DNA of 64,000 nt, from contig NZ_FOFL01000001.1 in NCBI RefSeq assembly GCF_900110945.1, positions 682,001 to 746,000 of the forward strand, in the 5' to 3' direction. This document shows, in pieces, positions 39,708-49,827 of the stretch. A program made the translations under genes and the position numbers. Each line of letters begins with the position of its first letter. Within the stretch, counting starts at the first letter, position 1. The notes below the pieces were generated by a model. It was not told the origin of the DNA and ran no database searches. It saw nothing but the letters and a program-made list of their open reading frames with translations. This DNA comes from Devosia sp. YR412. Its GTDB lineage: Bacteria > Pseudomonadota > Alphaproteobacteria > Rhizobiales > Devosiaceae.

Positions 39708-40736
39708 ATGACTACGAGCAAGACACCGAAGCCGGCGACACGGGCCACCATTCGCGAGGTGGCGCTGGACGCTGGCGTCTCCGTCGCGGCGGTCTCAAAA
39801 GTGCTGCGCGACGCCTATGGCGTCAGCGACACGCTGCGCGCCAAGGTGCGCAGCTCGATGGACAAGCTGAATTACCGCCCGCTGGCCTCAGCCCGCGGCA
39901 TGCGTGGCCGCACCTATACGATCGGTCTGATCTTTCCTGACCTGCGCAATCCCTTTTTCGGCGACGTGTTTGCCGGAGTGAACTCGGCTCTGGAGCGCAC
40001 GCAATACCAGGCGATGCAGGGCATCAGCGTCTCGGTGGAGGCGCTGACCGAAGCCATGATCGACCGGCAGATGGATGGCATCATTCTCGTCGGCCCCAAT
40101 GAACCGCGCGCCACCCTGCTCGATATCGCCAGCCGCATCCCCATCGTCGCCATCGGCCATCACGACGATCCCGGCAGCACGCCTTTCGACATCGTCAACA
40201 ATGACGACCAGCTCGGCGCGCGTCTCGTGGTCCGCCACTTGATCGGCAATGGCTTCCGCAATGTCGCCATGCTCAGCCTCAACAACCAGCCGTCGACGGT
40301 AATCCAGCAGCGCGAAATTGGCTATCGCATGGAAATGGTCGAACAGGGCTGTGGTGAAGCCATCAACATCGTCCGCGCCTCGCAGGTCACGCGCGATGTG
40401 CAGATTTCCGTGCGTCGCCTGCTGGAAAGCCCCGATCGGCCCGAGGCGATCTTCTGCTGGACCGACCTGATGGCTTTCGAGGCGATCAGCGTGGCCACCG
40501 AAATGGGCCTCAGCATCCCCGACGATGTCGCCATTGTCGGCTATGACAACACCATGTTCTGTGACTTCGCGCAGAACCGTCTCACCAGCGTCGACCAGTC
40601 CGGTGAATTGCTCGGCCTGCAGGCCACGCGCCTGTTGATCGAGCGCATCGAAGGCCGCTCCGAGAGCGAACAATTCGTGGTCATGCCCCGCGTGGTGGTT
40701 CGCGCCAGTTCAAAGCGCCGGCAGGTTCCGGACTAG
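39708..40736 (+). CDS. LacI-family transcriptional regulator of the rhamnoside locus
   Basis: 342-residue LacI regulator. The HTH lies at about residues 12-58 (ATIREVALDAGVSVAAVSKVL), the hinge at LASARGMRG, and the periplasmic-binding-like sensor domain follows (IGLIFPDLRNPFFGDVFAGV, DGIILVGPNEPRA, IFCWTDLMAFEAI, AIVGYDN). ATG 39708 is preceded by GGGGAGGG. It is divergent from the GH78-CUT1 operon, which it most likely represses until the imported sugar or its product binds. Confidence 0.9.
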   Translation: MTTSKTPKPATRATIREVALDAGVSVAAVSKVLRDAYGVSDTLRAKVRSSMDKLNYRPLASARGMRGRTYTIGLIFPDLRNPFFGDVFAGVNSALERTQYQAMQGISVSVEALTEAMIDRQMDGIILVGPNEPRATLLDIASRIPIVAIGHHDDPGSTPFDIVNNDDQLGARLVVRHLIGNGFRNVAMLSLNNQPSTVIQQREIGYRMEMVEQGCGEAINIVRASQVTRDVQISVRRLLESPDRPEAIFCWTDLMAFEAISVATEMGLSIPDDVAIVGYDNTMFCDFAQNRLTSVDQSGELLGLQATRLLIERIEGRSESEQFVVMPRVVVRASSKRRQVPD

Positions 40737-40786
40737 CTCGAACTTGCAAGGCGGCTTAGGCTGGGTCCACTCGAGGATCGTTTCGC

Positions 40787-41509
40787 ATGAGTGCTTCGCT
40801 TTACCCCGCCGGCTTTTACGACAATCGCCGCGCCCACACCGCCCATGCCGCCCACGGCGTGCTGGCGGCCCTGCCCCAGGGTCTCAGGCGGTCGAGCGTC
40901 GCCGATATCGGCTGCGGCACCGGCACCTGGCTGACGGCCGCGCTGGCGCAAGGCTCCCAAAGCGCCTTCGGCATTGAGGGAGACTGGGTGACGCCGGCCA
41001 TGCTCGACGATGCGCGCATCGTCTTTGCCCCGCAGGATCTCGAACAGCGCTTCACCGGCCCGCGTGTCGATCTCGCCCTGTCGCTGGAAGTGGCCGAACA
41101 CCTCTCGCCCGAACGCGCCGAAAGCTTCGTCGTAGACCTCGTGGCCCTGGCGTCCGCTGTGCTGTTCAGCGCCGCCATTCCCGGCCAGGGCGGCGTCGGT
41201 CATCTGAATGAGCAATGGCAAAGCTGGTGGGCCGGCCTCTTCGCCGTGCACAACTATCGCGCCTATGACGTGATCCGCCCGGCGATCTGGACCGACGAGG
41301 CTATCCCCGCCTGGTACCGCCAGAACGCCATACTCTATCTCGACGCCACCACCGCCATCGCGCTGAACCTCACGCCGACCGCCCCCACCCTGCTCGACCG
41401 CGTGCATCCGGCCTTCTGGAACCGCGCCAATCGCGAACTGGCCTATGCCAATGCCCTGCCGGAATCCGAAGTGCTGCGGCGGCAGTCCGAGGCGGCCCAG
41501 CAGCAATAG
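40787..41509 (+). CDS. class I SAM-dependent methyltransferase
   Basis: 240-residue methyltransferase-like protein. The SAM motif I is SVADIGCGTGTWLTAAL near residue 40, followed by an acidic motif II (AFGIEGDWV) and SLEVAEHLSPE near 98. The C-terminal third (YRQNAILYLD...) is less typical. No transmembrane or export signal. It lies after the LacI gene in the same direction and ends next to the stop of the convergent ThuA-like gene. Target unknown; O-methylation of a small molecule or sugar is only a possibility. Confidence 0.78.
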   Translation: MSASLYPAGFYDNRRAHTAHAAHGVLAALPQGLRRSSVADIGCGTGTWLTAALAQGSQSAFGIEGDWVTPAMLDDARIVFAPQDLEQRFTGPRVDLALSLEVAEHLSPERAESFVVDLVALASAVLFSAAIPGQGGVGHLNEQWQSWWAGLFAVHNYRAYDVIRPAIWTDEAIPAWYRQNAILYLDATTAIALNLTPTAPTLLDRVHPAFWNRANRELAYANALPESEVLRRQSEAAQQQ

Positions 41510-42145
41510 TCAGCGCACCGCCCAGAGCAGCCCGCGGCGCAGGATTTCCCTTACCGGACCATCGGCCAGTTCATCGACCGTATGCCCTAACGAGGAATAA
41601 AACACCCGGCCCCGGTCATGCATGGTGGTGAACACCACGGGCATCACCACGCCCTTCCGCCAGGGATGAAATTCGCCCGAGAAGGTCGTCGTCGCCAGCA
41701 CCTCCACCGCCGGGTCGTAGTTGAGATAATACTGCTCGGACGTGTGTTCGAAGCTCTTGATCCCAGCCAGCAGCGCATTGTCGCCGACGTCCACCCGATA
41801 GGTGATGATATTGCCCGGATGCTGCACCCAGTAGACGCTGGCCATGTAGCGAAACGGCACGGAGCTGCGAAAACTCGTTGCTAGCCCCATGTGGTAGCCC
41901 GCCAGCCCGGTCCCCGCCTGCACAGCGTCTACGAGGTTGGCCATCTTCTCCGGCGCCAGCGTACCATCGGTGATCACCGGCACGACGAGGTCGTTGCTGC
42001 CGACGTCCTCGGCACCCAACGCATCATAATCCCCCGTCACCGTGACGGTGAAACCCTCGGCTTCCAGCAGCTCGCGCACAACCTGCGCGCCCCGCTCGGG
42101 CGTATGCAGCTCCATGCCGCCCCAGACCACCAGTGCCTTTTTCAT
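41510..42145 (-). CDS. ThuA-like domain protein
   Basis: 211-residue protein of the ThuA/glutamine-amidotransferase-like fold: [14 protein letters not shown] at the N terminus, LVVPVITDG near residue 52, [11 protein letters not shown] near 75, YWVQHPGN near 100 and [19 protein letters not shown] near 175. ThuA proteins accompany sugar-utilisation genes and are thought to handle keto- or oxidised sugars. It is the last gene of the ten-gene minus-strand operon and overlaps the fusion gene by four bases. ATG 42145 matches the start of the domain. Confidence 0.82.
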   Translation of the reverse strand: MKKALVVWGGMELHTPERGAQVVRELLEAEGFTVTVTGDYDALGAEDVGSNDLVVPVITDGTLAPEKMANLVDAVQAGTGLAGYHMGLATSFRSSVPFRYMASVYWVQHPGNIITYRVDVGDNALLAGIKSFEHTSEQYYLNYDPAVEVLATTTFSGEFHPWRKGVVMPVVFTTMHDRGRVFYSSLGHTVDELADGPVREILRRGLLWAVR

Positions 42146-43785
42146 AGCCCAATCCCCACCGCCCTTGTGCGATGCACGCCCTTGGGCACAAAGGCAAAAC
42201 TGTCCGCTATGCCCAGCAGATCTGCTGCCAGGTGGATGACCGAGAGCCACATTTCAGCGCCCTGCAGGCTCGGCGCCTGACCATCGGCAAAGGCGAAGCC
42301 CTGCCCGTCCACCCAGCGCTCTTCGGCCCGCGCGATCACCGCCCTGGCAATGGACTCCGCCTCGGCACGGCGATAGTCGCCCTGTTTGAGGCACAGCAAC
42401 AGCGGATGAATGGTGTCGAGCAGGTTACAGGCCGTATAGGTCGGGCCGGAAAAGCCGCCATAATTGCGATAGTTGAGCAGCACGGAATCCGTGGCCCGCT
42501 CGGCATTGGGCACCGGCAGGCCGAACTGGGCATAGGTGCCGCGAGTGAGCCGGTAGAAGCCATTGACCGGCTGCAGCAGGCCCTCGTCGGGTGTGGGCGA
42601 ACCCCAGAGCCCGGTGGCGCGATCCTGCCGCATCGCCAGCCAGCCGAACAGCACCTCTCGCGCGCGGCCGGTCGAAAAATAGCGCGCGTTGTAATAGAGC
42701 GCCGTGCCGATGGCATCCACCGCCGCCCCGGCGCCCCAGGCCCGCTCGCGCCAGGTGAGGCTGTCCAGCCAATCGCAGAGTTCATTCGCGTCCAGTTCCA
42801 CCGCCGCGATCCGGTGCAGCGGCTTGCCGCCCAAAACCTCGATGGCATAACCAACCGACAGCACATTATAGAGCGCCAGCCCGTCATCCCGCGTGGCCTG
42901 CCCCGGTGCTACCGGTCGGTGCGGATCGGGAAACAGCCCGCTTACCGGATCCTGCAGCGCCTGCAGCTCGGCCAGCGTCGCCGCAACATCCAGCCCTTCG
43001 GGCAAACTATCAAAACCGGCCGCTAGTTCTATGGCATCATTGCGATGCCGGGCCGAGCGCCGCACCTGCCCATCCGCCTCGCGCGACACATAATCACCGC
43101 CCTCGCGATAGGCTGCCAGGACCTCCGGCAGCTGTGCCTTTGCCAAGGTCCCCAGCCGGCCCAGCGTCGCGACCGCGTCACCCTTCGCCGACTGCCCGCG
43201 ATAACGGACCACCTTCGCCGGCACACCGCCGACAATGGCCATGCCCGGCACGTCCTTGCTGACCACGGCGCCCGCCGCAATCACCGCGCCCCGCCCTATG
43301 GTCACCCCATCGAGCACCACGGCATTGGCGCCAATCCACACATCGTCCTCGATCACAATGCCCAGGCTCTCGTGCTTCTGGGTGTGGATGGGAACTGTCG
43401 GATCATCGAAGCCATGGTTGAAGCCGACGATGGAGACATGGCTGGCGATGCGCACGCCGTCGCCGCAGCGCACCTTGCCCGAAATCATCGCATAGGGATT
43501 GATCGTGGTATGGGCGCCAAATTCCACGTCGCCCCGCACCAACGCATGGCCGGCGATCCAGCTCTTCTCGCCCAGCACCAGATGCTCGGTAAAGATCGCC
43601 GCCTCCGCCGCCACATAAGCAGAGGGATGAAAACTCGCCCCCGCCACGCGTGCCCAATGCGCCTGCCGCGCCCGATGCTCCGGACTCTCGATATCGGCGG
43701 GCGTGCGATCCCAGGTCAGGAACTGCAGCCTTGCCTCGTGGTCGGCGTCGATGCCGTGGTCATCGGTCATGCGAACGCTGCTCAT
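42142..43785 (-). CDS. hexapeptide-repeat acyltransferase fused to a probable alpha/alpha-toroid domain
   Basis: 547-residue two-domain protein. Residues about 45-200 are a left-handed beta-helix acyltransferase (VALVR-type hexapeptides, [22 protein letters not shown], end motif VGGVPAKVV) with the likely catalytic His in [10 protein letters not shown]. Residues about 210-547 are helical, with repeated [11 protein letters not shown] and [12 protein letters not shown] and a conserved-looking [15 protein letters not shown]; they resemble alpha/alpha-toroid folds of glycosidase or prenyltransferase/cyclase type. Both ends overlap neighbours by four bases, so the fusion is intact. An O-acetyltransferase coupled to a glycan-handling barrel is my guess; no characterised match comes to mind. 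Confidence 0.75.
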   Translation of the reverse strand: MSSVRMTDDHGIDADHEARLQFLTWDRTPADIESPEHRARQAHWARVAGASFHPSAYVAAEAAIFTEHLVLGEKSWIAGHALVRGDVEFGAHTTINPYAMISGKVRCGDGVRIASHVSIVGFNHGFDDPTVPIHTQKHESLGIVIEDDVWIGANAVVLDGVTIGRGAVIAAGAVVSKDVPGMAIVGGVPAKVVRYRGQSAKGDAVATLGRLGTLAKAQLPEVLAAYREGGDYVSREADGQVRRSARHRNDAIELAAGFDSLPEGLDVAATLAELQALQDPVSGLFPDPHRPVAPGQATRDDGLALYNVLSVGYAIEVLGGKPLHRIAAVELDANELCDWLDSLTWRERAWGAGAAVDAIGTALYYNARYFSTGRAREVLFGWLAMRQDRATGLWGSPTPDEGLLQPVNGFYRLTRGTYAQFGLPVPNAERATDSVLLNYRNYGGFSGPTYTACNLLDTIHPLLLCLKQGDYRRAEAESIARAVIARAEERWVDGQGFAFADGQAPSLQGAEMWLSVIHLAADLLGIADSFAFVPKGVHRTRAVGIGL

Positions 43786-44789
43786 GCCAACCGCTCTAGC
43801 AATGCCGGTTCAACCTCGAATTCCAGCCTCTGACCCGCCACAAAGCGCTCCACTTCCTCGACCGCCAGTTCGCCCAGCCGCAGCCGCTCGGTTCCCACAG
43901 CCCCCGCAACATGCGGCGTGAGGAAAACATTAGGCAGACTATAGAGCGGGGAATTGCTTTCGGGAATTTCCGGATCGGTGACGTCGATCACCGCGTGAAT
44001 GCGCCCGCTCTGCAATTCGGCAATCAGCGCCGCCTCGTCGACCAGCGCGCCGCGCGCGGTGTTGATGAAGGCTGCGCCGTCCTGCATCAGCTTGAACTGG
44101 CGGGAGCCGATCATCGCCCGCGTCGCCGGCAGCGACGGCGCATGCACCGAGACCACGTCCGAGCGCGCCATCAGCGTGTCGAGATCGACCAGCTCAGCCC
44201 CCGCCAGCACCGGATCGCCCTTGCTGACGAAGGGGTCGCTGATCAATACGGTGAAGTCGAACCCCGCCAGCATCTTCGCCACCCTCCGGCCGATGCGCGA
44301 GGCGCCGACCAGGCCAATGGTGCGATGGTAATTGCCGATCGGCTCGTCCATCAGGGCGTAGCTGCTGCGCCGGCCCGGATCGGCCCGGTACCGGTCGCGC
44401 AGTTCGAACACCCGCTTGTTGGCAAAAAGGATCGCCGCCAGGGTGAATTCGGCCACCGGCACCGCATTGGCATCGGCGGCATGGGTCACTTTGATGCCGG
44501 CGGCATAGACGGACGGATCGAGGGTGAACTTCACTGTGCCCGCCGCGTGGGCGATCAGCTTGAGATTGGGGGCAGCGCGCACCACCTCCCCCGTCACCAT
44601 GGGACAGCCCCAGCCGGTGACGAGGATGTCGATTTCGCCCAGCACTTGGCGCGCTTCGGCACTGGAAAACTCTTCCAGCGGCGCAGCGCGCACCACGTCG
44701 CAAGTCCGCGCCAGTCGCGCCAGCGCCTCGCTGTCGAACACATGCCTGGTCTTGTCCGCCGCCATGGCGAAGGCGAGTTTGGGTCTCAT
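43782..44789 (-). CDS. D-isomer-specific 2-hydroxyacid dehydrogenase
   Basis: 335-residue NAD-dependent dehydrogenase of the phosphoglycerate-dehydrogenase/hydroxypyruvate-reductase family. The Rossmann motif reads [10 protein letters not shown], so the second Gly of GxGxxG is Ser. Catalytic residues are Arg in [10 protein letters not shown] near 235, an acidic residue in DVTDPEIPE near 265 and His in [10 protein letters not shown] near 290. ATG 44789 joins the DUF2264 stop in a TGATG junction. It may reduce or oxidise a sugar-acid derivative released by the neighbouring enzymes. Confidence 0.87.
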   Translation of the reverse strand: MRPKLAFAMAADKTRHVFDSEALARLARTCDVVRAAPLEEFSSAEARQVLGEIDILVTGWGCPMVTGEVVRAAPNLKLIAHAAGTVKFTLDPSVYAAGIKVTHAADANAVPVAEFTLAAILFANKRVFELRDRYRADPGRRSSYALMDEPIGNYHRTIGLVGASRIGRRVAKMLAGFDFTVLISDPFVSKGDPVLAGAELVDLDTLMARSDVVSVHAPSLPATRAMIGSRQFKLMQDGAAFINTARGALVDEAALIAELQSGRIHAVIDVTDPEIPESNSPLYSLPNVFLTPHVAGAVGTERLRLGELAVEEVERFVAGQRLEFEVEPALLERLA

Positions 44790-46642
44790 CAGAACCGCTC
44801 CGGCACCAGAATGGCGCTGACATCGACACCCTCGCGGGCAAATAGCGCCTCCAGCGCAGCCAGATCGGGAGCCGAGGGGGGCTGCCGCAAAACTGCCTCG
44901 GCTCCCTCGCCCGCCGGCAGCGCTAGGGCCGCCGTCACCAGCACCGTCGTTCCGGCGGGGATATCGCCGCGCAATTGCGGCACGATCGTCTTGGAGACGA
45001 TCAGATTGGTGTTGGGATAAGCGCGGTGCGCCCGGCCTTCGCGCTGGCCACTGAGATCGACAACGGCGCTGAGGTCGGTGACGCTTTTGGCCACGGCGCG
45101 GCCCGCTTCGTCGATGTAAGTGTCGGCATTGAGATCGGCCCGCCCGATAGCAAACCCGCCTTCGGTAGCATGCAGCGCGCGTGGCGTGGTGATCCGATGC
45201 ACCCGGATGTGCCAGGGATTGGCCGGGACCAGCCAGGTTTCGACCGTCACGTCGCTCCAGGGTTTCCATCTGGCGAACAGCCTATCGCCGGCGATCTGGG
45301 CAAGTTCGTTGGTTTCGCGCACGCGGTAGTGGCGGCCGTCGTCGGAAAAGGCCAGGGCCCCGTCGAAGGCGCCCATATTGTAGGCGCGCTCGTCCACTTC
45401 CACCGAAAAACCGTAACGGCTGGCATAGACAAACTTGGCATATTTCTCGGTGCCATTGCGCATCTGCCAGTTCTGCTGGCCGCTCGACAGCGCCACCACA
45501 TTGCCGGGCGTGTGCATCATCACCATGCCGGGGTGCTTCAGCGGGACAGGTGCCTCATCGGTTACCGCTGCGCTTTCCTCGTCGGTCCAGAACGGATGAT
45601 CCTCCGGCAGGGCGAGCGGCAGGAAGGCCTTCAGCGCCCAATAGGGCGAGCCGGCCGAATTATAGCTCTCCGACATGAAGAGGTTGGGATAGCCATAGCC
45701 GATACTCAGAATCCCATCGCGATTGGCAATCGGCTTGTCGGCCCACCAGCGCAGGTGGCGCATATATTGGCCCTTGATCTCGCCCCAGGGCAAGGCCTCG
45801 AGATCGGCAAAGGCCAGCGCGCCCCAGATGCCACCGCAGGCGAAGCGATAGGTGAGGCTGCGGCCGAAGGCTAAGGTGCCGCCCTCGTCGTCGAACCAAT
45901 GGCGAATGTCCTTGGCAAACAGCGCTGCGCGTTCTCTATAGGCCGCCACGCGCTTGTCGTCGCCCTTGGCCAGCTTGGCGTAGATCAGGCCGTAGAAATG
46001 CATGGCGAAGGGAATGTAGTGGTCGATGCGGCGCACATTGCCGTCACGATACCAGCCATCGCCGAGATAGAAACCATCCAGCTCTTCGAGATATTTCTCG
46101 GTCAGCGAGCGGTCGAAATCGACGCCGCATTCCTCCAGCCCCAGGTCCACGAGGATGCGGAAGAATTTCCAGTTGTTGTCGGCATAGTCGAACTGCCGCG
46201 CGTGCTTGAGATAGGCGGCGAGGTTGTCTTTGGCCTTCTGCGGCAGCGGCTCCCAGACCAGATGCGGCAGCAGCCGCAGAGTGAAGCCGATGGCGGCGAG
46301 TTCCACCATGCGCTGGTCGGTGGCATTGACCTGGCCCCAGTATTCGGGATGGTCGGGATCGGTGCCATTAGCGAGGCCGTTGCGATAGAGTGCCCAGTGA
46401 TCGAATTCACCGCCGCCAGCCGCCAGCGGGGTCAGGCCCCAGAGCGGGCGGGCGAAGCCTTCGAGGTCAGCGGCAGCGCGGTCGAAATGCGCGCCAGCGC
46501 CGTCGAGCCGCACGCGCGCCCCGCCTTCGGAAAAGAAAGGCAGCAGCGGATTGAACAGGTCACGCAACGCCTTTTCCACATCGGCGCGGCTCTTGAGCGG
46601 ATTGCCATGCAGCGGATTGGCGCTCACGGGATCATAAGTCAT
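44789..46642 (-). CDS. DUF2264 protein, probable glycoside hydrolase (GH154-like)
   Basis: 617-residue protein of the DUF2264 family, which I associate with GH154 exo-beta-glucuronidases. The N-terminal two thirds are an alpha/alpha barrel (DHWALYRNGLANGTDP near 85, RQFDYADNNWKFFRILVDLGL near 150, DGWYRDGNVRRIDHYIPFAMHFY near 195), followed by a beta-rich C-terminal part (HPGMVMMHTPGN, WLVPANPWHIRVH). No signal peptide. It overlaps the DppF stop in TGATG and is surrounded by a transporter, a heparinase-like lyase and a dehydrogenase, which suggests uronic-acid-containing oligosaccharides. Confidence 0.85.
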   Translation of the reverse strand: MTYDPVSANPLHGNPLKSRADVEKALRDLFNPLLPFFSEGGARVRLDGAGAHFDRAAADLEGFARPLWGLTPLAAGGGEFDHWALYRNGLANGTDPDHPEYWGQVNATDQRMVELAAIGFTLRLLPHLVWEPLPQKAKDNLAAYLKHARQFDYADNNWKFFRILVDLGLEECGVDFDRSLTEKYLEELDGFYLGDGWYRDGNVRRIDHYIPFAMHFYGLIYAKLAKGDDKRVAAYRERAALFAKDIRHWFDDEGGTLAFGRSLTYRFACGGIWGALAFADLEALPWGEIKGQYMRHLRWWADKPIANRDGILSIGYGYPNLFMSESYNSAGSPYWALKAFLPLALPEDHPFWTDEESAAVTDEAPVPLKHPGMVMMHTPGNVVALSSGQQNWQMRNGTEKYAKFVYASRYGFSVEVDERAYNMGAFDGALAFSDDGRHYRVRETNELAQIAGDRLFARWKPWSDVTVETWLVPANPWHIRVHRITTPRALHATEGGFAIGRADLNADTYIDEAGRAVAKSVTDLSAVVDLSGQREGRAHRAYPNTNLIVSKTIVPQLRGDIPAGTTVLVTAALALPAGEGAEAVLRQPPSAPDLAALEALFAREGVDVSAILVPERF

Positions 46643-47676
46643 CAGGCGATTTCCTTAACAGGCGCGTCGTCATAGGCGCCCTTCAAGTTGAGCTGTTCGG
46701 CAAAGTGGCAGGCCGCTTCCTGCGCCATGCCCGCGATGGGTCGCAGCACTGGCTTTTCAGTCCGGCAGCGGTCCTCGGCATATTTGCAGCGGGTGTTGAA
46801 CGGGCAGCCCGTCGGGCGATTGCCGAGATAGGGGATTTCCCCGCGCACTTCGGTCTTCCGCACCTTGCGCCGCAGCGGATCGGCGATCGGCAGCGTGTCG
46901 AGCAGCAGCTCGGTATAGGGGTGGCGCGGCCGTTCGAAGAGCATTTCGGTGGGCGCATTTTCCACCACATGGCCGAGATACATCACCACCACGCGGTCAG
47001 CGATATAGTTGACCACGCCCAGATCATGGCTGATGAAAATATAGGTCAGGCCAAACTCGGTCTTGAGATCCTCCAGCAGGTTCAGCACCTGGGCCTGGAT
47101 GGAGACGTCGAGCGCCGAAACCGCCTCGTCGGCGATCACCAGTTTGGGGTCGAGCACCAGCGCCCGGGCAATGCCGATGCGTTGCCGCTGGCCACCGGAA
47201 AAGGCGTGGGGATAGCGGCCAACCGCCTCGGCCGGAATGCCGACCTTTTCCAGGGTGGAAATCACCCGCTCTTCGAGCTCACGGCCCTTGCAGATGCGGT
47301 GGATGCGCAAGGGCTCGGCGACGATGTCGAAGACCCGCATATAGGGGTTGAGCGAGCTCATCGGGTCCTGGAAGATCATGCGGATATCCTGACGCCACGG
47401 CTTGATCTCGCGCTTGGAGAGCGCGGTCAGCTCCACATCGCCGCCGGACTTTGGATGATAGACCACCCTGCCCTCGCTGGAGCTTTGCGCCTGGATGATA
47501 CAGCGGCCGAGGGTCGTCTTGCCGCAGCCGCTTTCGCCGACAATGGCCAGGGTTTCGCCCGCCTCGACCGTCAGGTTGATATCGGTCAGCGCATCGAGCC
47601 GGCGTTCCTTGCCGAACAGGCCGCCGCTCAGCAGGAAATGCTTGGAGAGATGGTCGACGGTCAGCAGCGTGCTCAT
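46642..47676 (-). CDS. Opp/Dpp-type ABC transporter ATP-binding protein (DppF-like)
   Basis: 344-residue ATPase with Walker A GESGCGKTT, signature FSGGQRQRIGIARA, Walker B LVIADEAVSALD and a C-terminal oligopeptide-transporter tail with the Cys-rich CPFNTRCKYAEDRC. It overlaps DppD by four bases. In this carbohydrate operon the system probably carries oligosaccharides rather than peptides. Confidence 0.9.
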   Translation of the reverse strand: MSTLLTVDHLSKHFLLSGGLFGKERRLDALTDINLTVEAGETLAIVGESGCGKTTLGRCIIQAQSSSEGRVVYHPKSGGDVELTALSKREIKPWRQDIRMIFQDPMSSLNPYMRVFDIVAEPLRIHRICKGRELEERVISTLEKVGIPAEAVGRYPHAFSGGQRQRIGIARALVLDPKLVIADEAVSALDVSIQAQVLNLLEDLKTEFGLTYIFISHDLGVVNYIADRVVVMYLGHVVENAPTEMLFERPRHPYTELLLDTLPIADPLRRKVRKTEVRGEIPYLGNRPTGCPFNTRCKYAEDRCRTEKPVLRPIAGMAQEAACHFAEQLNLKGAYDDAPVKEIA

Positions 47677-48710
47677 GCCACGACCTCCGCAGGTTGGCGC
47701 GTCAGCAGATGACAGCGCGCGTGGTGGCCATTGCCCAGCGCGGTCCGCTCAGGCCTGACCGTGGCGCAGGGCTCGAAGGCATGGGGGCAGCGGCTGGTGA
47801 AGGCACAGCCCTCGGGCCGGTCGCGTGGCGCCGGCACCGTGCCCTTGATCGGCGACAGCCGCACCCGGTCGGCCTTGCGCGCCATCTTGGGAATGGAGCT
47901 CATCAGGGCCTGAGTATAGGGGTGGCTGGGGGCGGCAAAGACGTCGAAGACGCTGCCCTGCTCCACCACGTCGCCCAGATACATTACCGCCACTTCATCG
48001 GCGATTTCGGCCACCACGCCCAGATCATGGGTGATGAACAGCATGGCCATGCCGAAATCGGCCTGTAGCTGCCGCAATAGATCAAGGATCTGTGCCTGGG
48101 TGGTGACATCGAGCGCCGTGGTCGGCTCGTCGGCGATCAGCACCTTCGGCGCACAGGCCAAGGCCATGGCGATCATGGCGCGCTGCCGCAACCCGCCGGA
48201 GAGCTGGAACGGATAGCTGTCCGCCCGCTCCCGCGCGCCGGGAATGCCGACCTGGTCGAACAAAGCCACGGTGCGTTCGCGCGCCTGCTTGGGTTTCAGC
48301 CGCTCGTGCAGGATCAGCATTTCATCGATCTGGTCGCCGATCGTATGCACCGGCGACAGCGAGGTCATCGGCTCCTGGAAGATCATCGAGATCTCCCTGC
48401 CGCGAATGGCGCGCAGCGGCAGGCTGTCGGCCTTGAGTTTTGCGATATCGGTCGGCGGTTCGTCGCCCGGCGCAAACAGCATCGAGCCGCGCTGGATGCG
48501 GGCATTCCTGTCGAGCAGCCGCAGCACCGACCGCGCCGTCACCGACTTGCCGCAGCCGCTTTCGCCGACCAGCGCCAGCGTCTTACCGGGCGAGAGCGTC
48601 AGGTCAACCTGGCGCACGGCCTCGATGTCCGCCTCGTCGGGCGAGGAGAAGACGATCGACATGTCCTTGATGGTCAGAATGGGTTTAGCGTCCATGGGGA
48701 TCAGCGGCAT
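47673..48710 (-). CDS. Opp/Dpp-type ABC transporter ATP-binding protein (DppD-like)
   Basis: 345-residue ATPase: Walker [10 protein letters not shown], signature [14 protein letters not shown], Walker [12 protein letters not shown] and the tail [14 protein letters not shown]. Start ATG 48710 has a distant GGAG; an internal ATG five codons later (48695) is also possible. Either way it overlaps the permease gene upstream. It pairs with the DppF-like ATPase. Confidence 0.9.
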   Translation of the reverse strand: MPLIPMDAKPILTIKDMSIVFSSPDEADIEAVRQVDLTLSPGKTLALVGESGCGKSVTARSVLRLLDRNARIQRGSMLFAPGDEPPTDIAKLKADSLPLRAIRGREISMIFQEPMTSLSPVHTIGDQIDEMLILHERLKPKQARERTVALFDQVGIPGARERADSYPFQLSGGLRQRAMIAMALACAPKVLIADEPTTALDVTTQAQILDLLRQLQADFGMAMLFITHDLGVVAEIADEVAVMYLGDVVEQGSVFDVFAAPSHPYTQALMSSIPKMARKADRVRLSPIKGTVPAPRDRPEGCAFTSRCPHAFEPCATVRPERTALGNGHHARCHLLTRQPAEVVA

Positions 48711-49827
48711 CGCGAAGGCCGTCTCCGAAAAAGTTCATGGCAAGGATGATGACGACGACGCAGACGCCCGGAGCCAGAAGCCAGGGCGCACTGGCCAGCG
48801 TGCGGATATTCTGTGCGTCCTGCAGCAGCGTGCCCCAGCTGACGATGGGCGCCTGAAGGCCGAGGCCCAGGAAGCTCAGCGCCGTTTCGGCGAGGATCAT
48901 ACCGGGAATGGCCAGCGTCGCCGCGGCGATGATGTGGCTCATGAAGCTGGGCACCATGTGCCTTGTGATGATGCGCCAGTCGCTGGCACCGTCGAGCTGC
49001 GCCGCGGTGACGAAATCTTCTGTCCGTAGCGAGAGGAACCTTCCCCGCACCACGCGCGCCAGCTCGGTCCAGCCGATCAGGCTCAGGATCAGCGTGATGG
49101 CAAAATAGGTCTGTAGCGCGCTCCAGTCCTTGGGCATGGCTGCGGCAAGGCCGAGCCAGAGCGGAATGGTGGGCATGGAACGGATGAACTCGACGACGCG
49201 CATGGTGGCGCTGTCGAACCAGCCACCGTAATAGCCGGCAAAGCCGCCGATCACGATGCCGAAGAACAGGCTCAGCGTCACGCCCGCCAGGCCGATGGAC
49301 AGCGAGATGCGCGTGCCATGGATCAGCCGGCTCAGCATGTCGCGGCCGAGACGATCAGCGCCCAGGATATAGAAGGGGTCGCGCGGGTTTTCGACGCCGA
49401 TGAATTTTGTGGTCAGCGGGATGAAGCCGAATAGATTGTACGGCTTGCTCTCGGCAAAGAAGCGCACCGGCAGGCGGACCTCCTCGTCGATCACAAAGGT
49501 GCGGCGCAGCGCCACCGGGTCGATCTCGGTTTTGTAGCCATAGACGTAAGGCCCGAATTCCCAGCCGCCATCCTCGTTCACCGCCACGAAATGCAGGCCC
49601 TGCGGCGGCGCATAGGTATAGCGGGCGCTATAGGCCGAGGGGTCGACAGGGGCGAGGAATTCCGCAAACAGCGCCACGGCATAAAAGAGCGCCGCGATCC
49701 ACAGGCTCACCACCGCCAGCTTGTGGCGCTTGAAGCGGCGCCACATCAGCCCGAACTGGCTTTCGCGCGCGGGACGCTTGATGGCCACAGGGTGGGTTAC
49801 GTCGAGATGCATGGTTTCGGTGGCCAT
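48685..49827 (-). CDS. Opp/Dpp-type ABC transporter permease (DppC-like)
   Basis: 380-residue permease, longer than usual DppC because of a 100-residue periplasmic insertion after the first helix (YTYAPPQGLHFV...). That insertion is common in the carbohydrate-importing branch of this family. Membrane helices follow with the coupling motif RTEDFVTAAQLDGASDWRIITRHMVPS near residue 270. It starts directly after the DppB stop and ends overlapping the DppD start by 26 bases. Confidence 0.9.
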   Translation of the reverse strand: MATETMHLDVTHPVAIKRPARESQFGLMWRRFKRHKLAVVSLWIAALFYAVALFAEFLAPVDPSAYSARYTYAPPQGLHFVAVNEDGGWEFGPYVYGYKTEIDPVALRRTFVIDEEVRLPVRFFAESKPYNLFGFIPLTTKFIGVENPRDPFYILGADRLGRDMLSRLIHGTRISLSIGLAGVTLSLFFGIVIGGFAGYYGGWFDSATMRVVEFIRSMPTIPLWLGLAAAMPKDWSALQTYFAITLILSLIGWTELARVVRGRFLSLRTEDFVTAAQLDGASDWRIITRHMVPSFMSHIIAAATLAIPGMILAETALSFLGLGLQAPIVSWGTLLQDAQNIRTLASAPWLLAPGVCVVVIILAMNFFGDGLRDAADPHGR

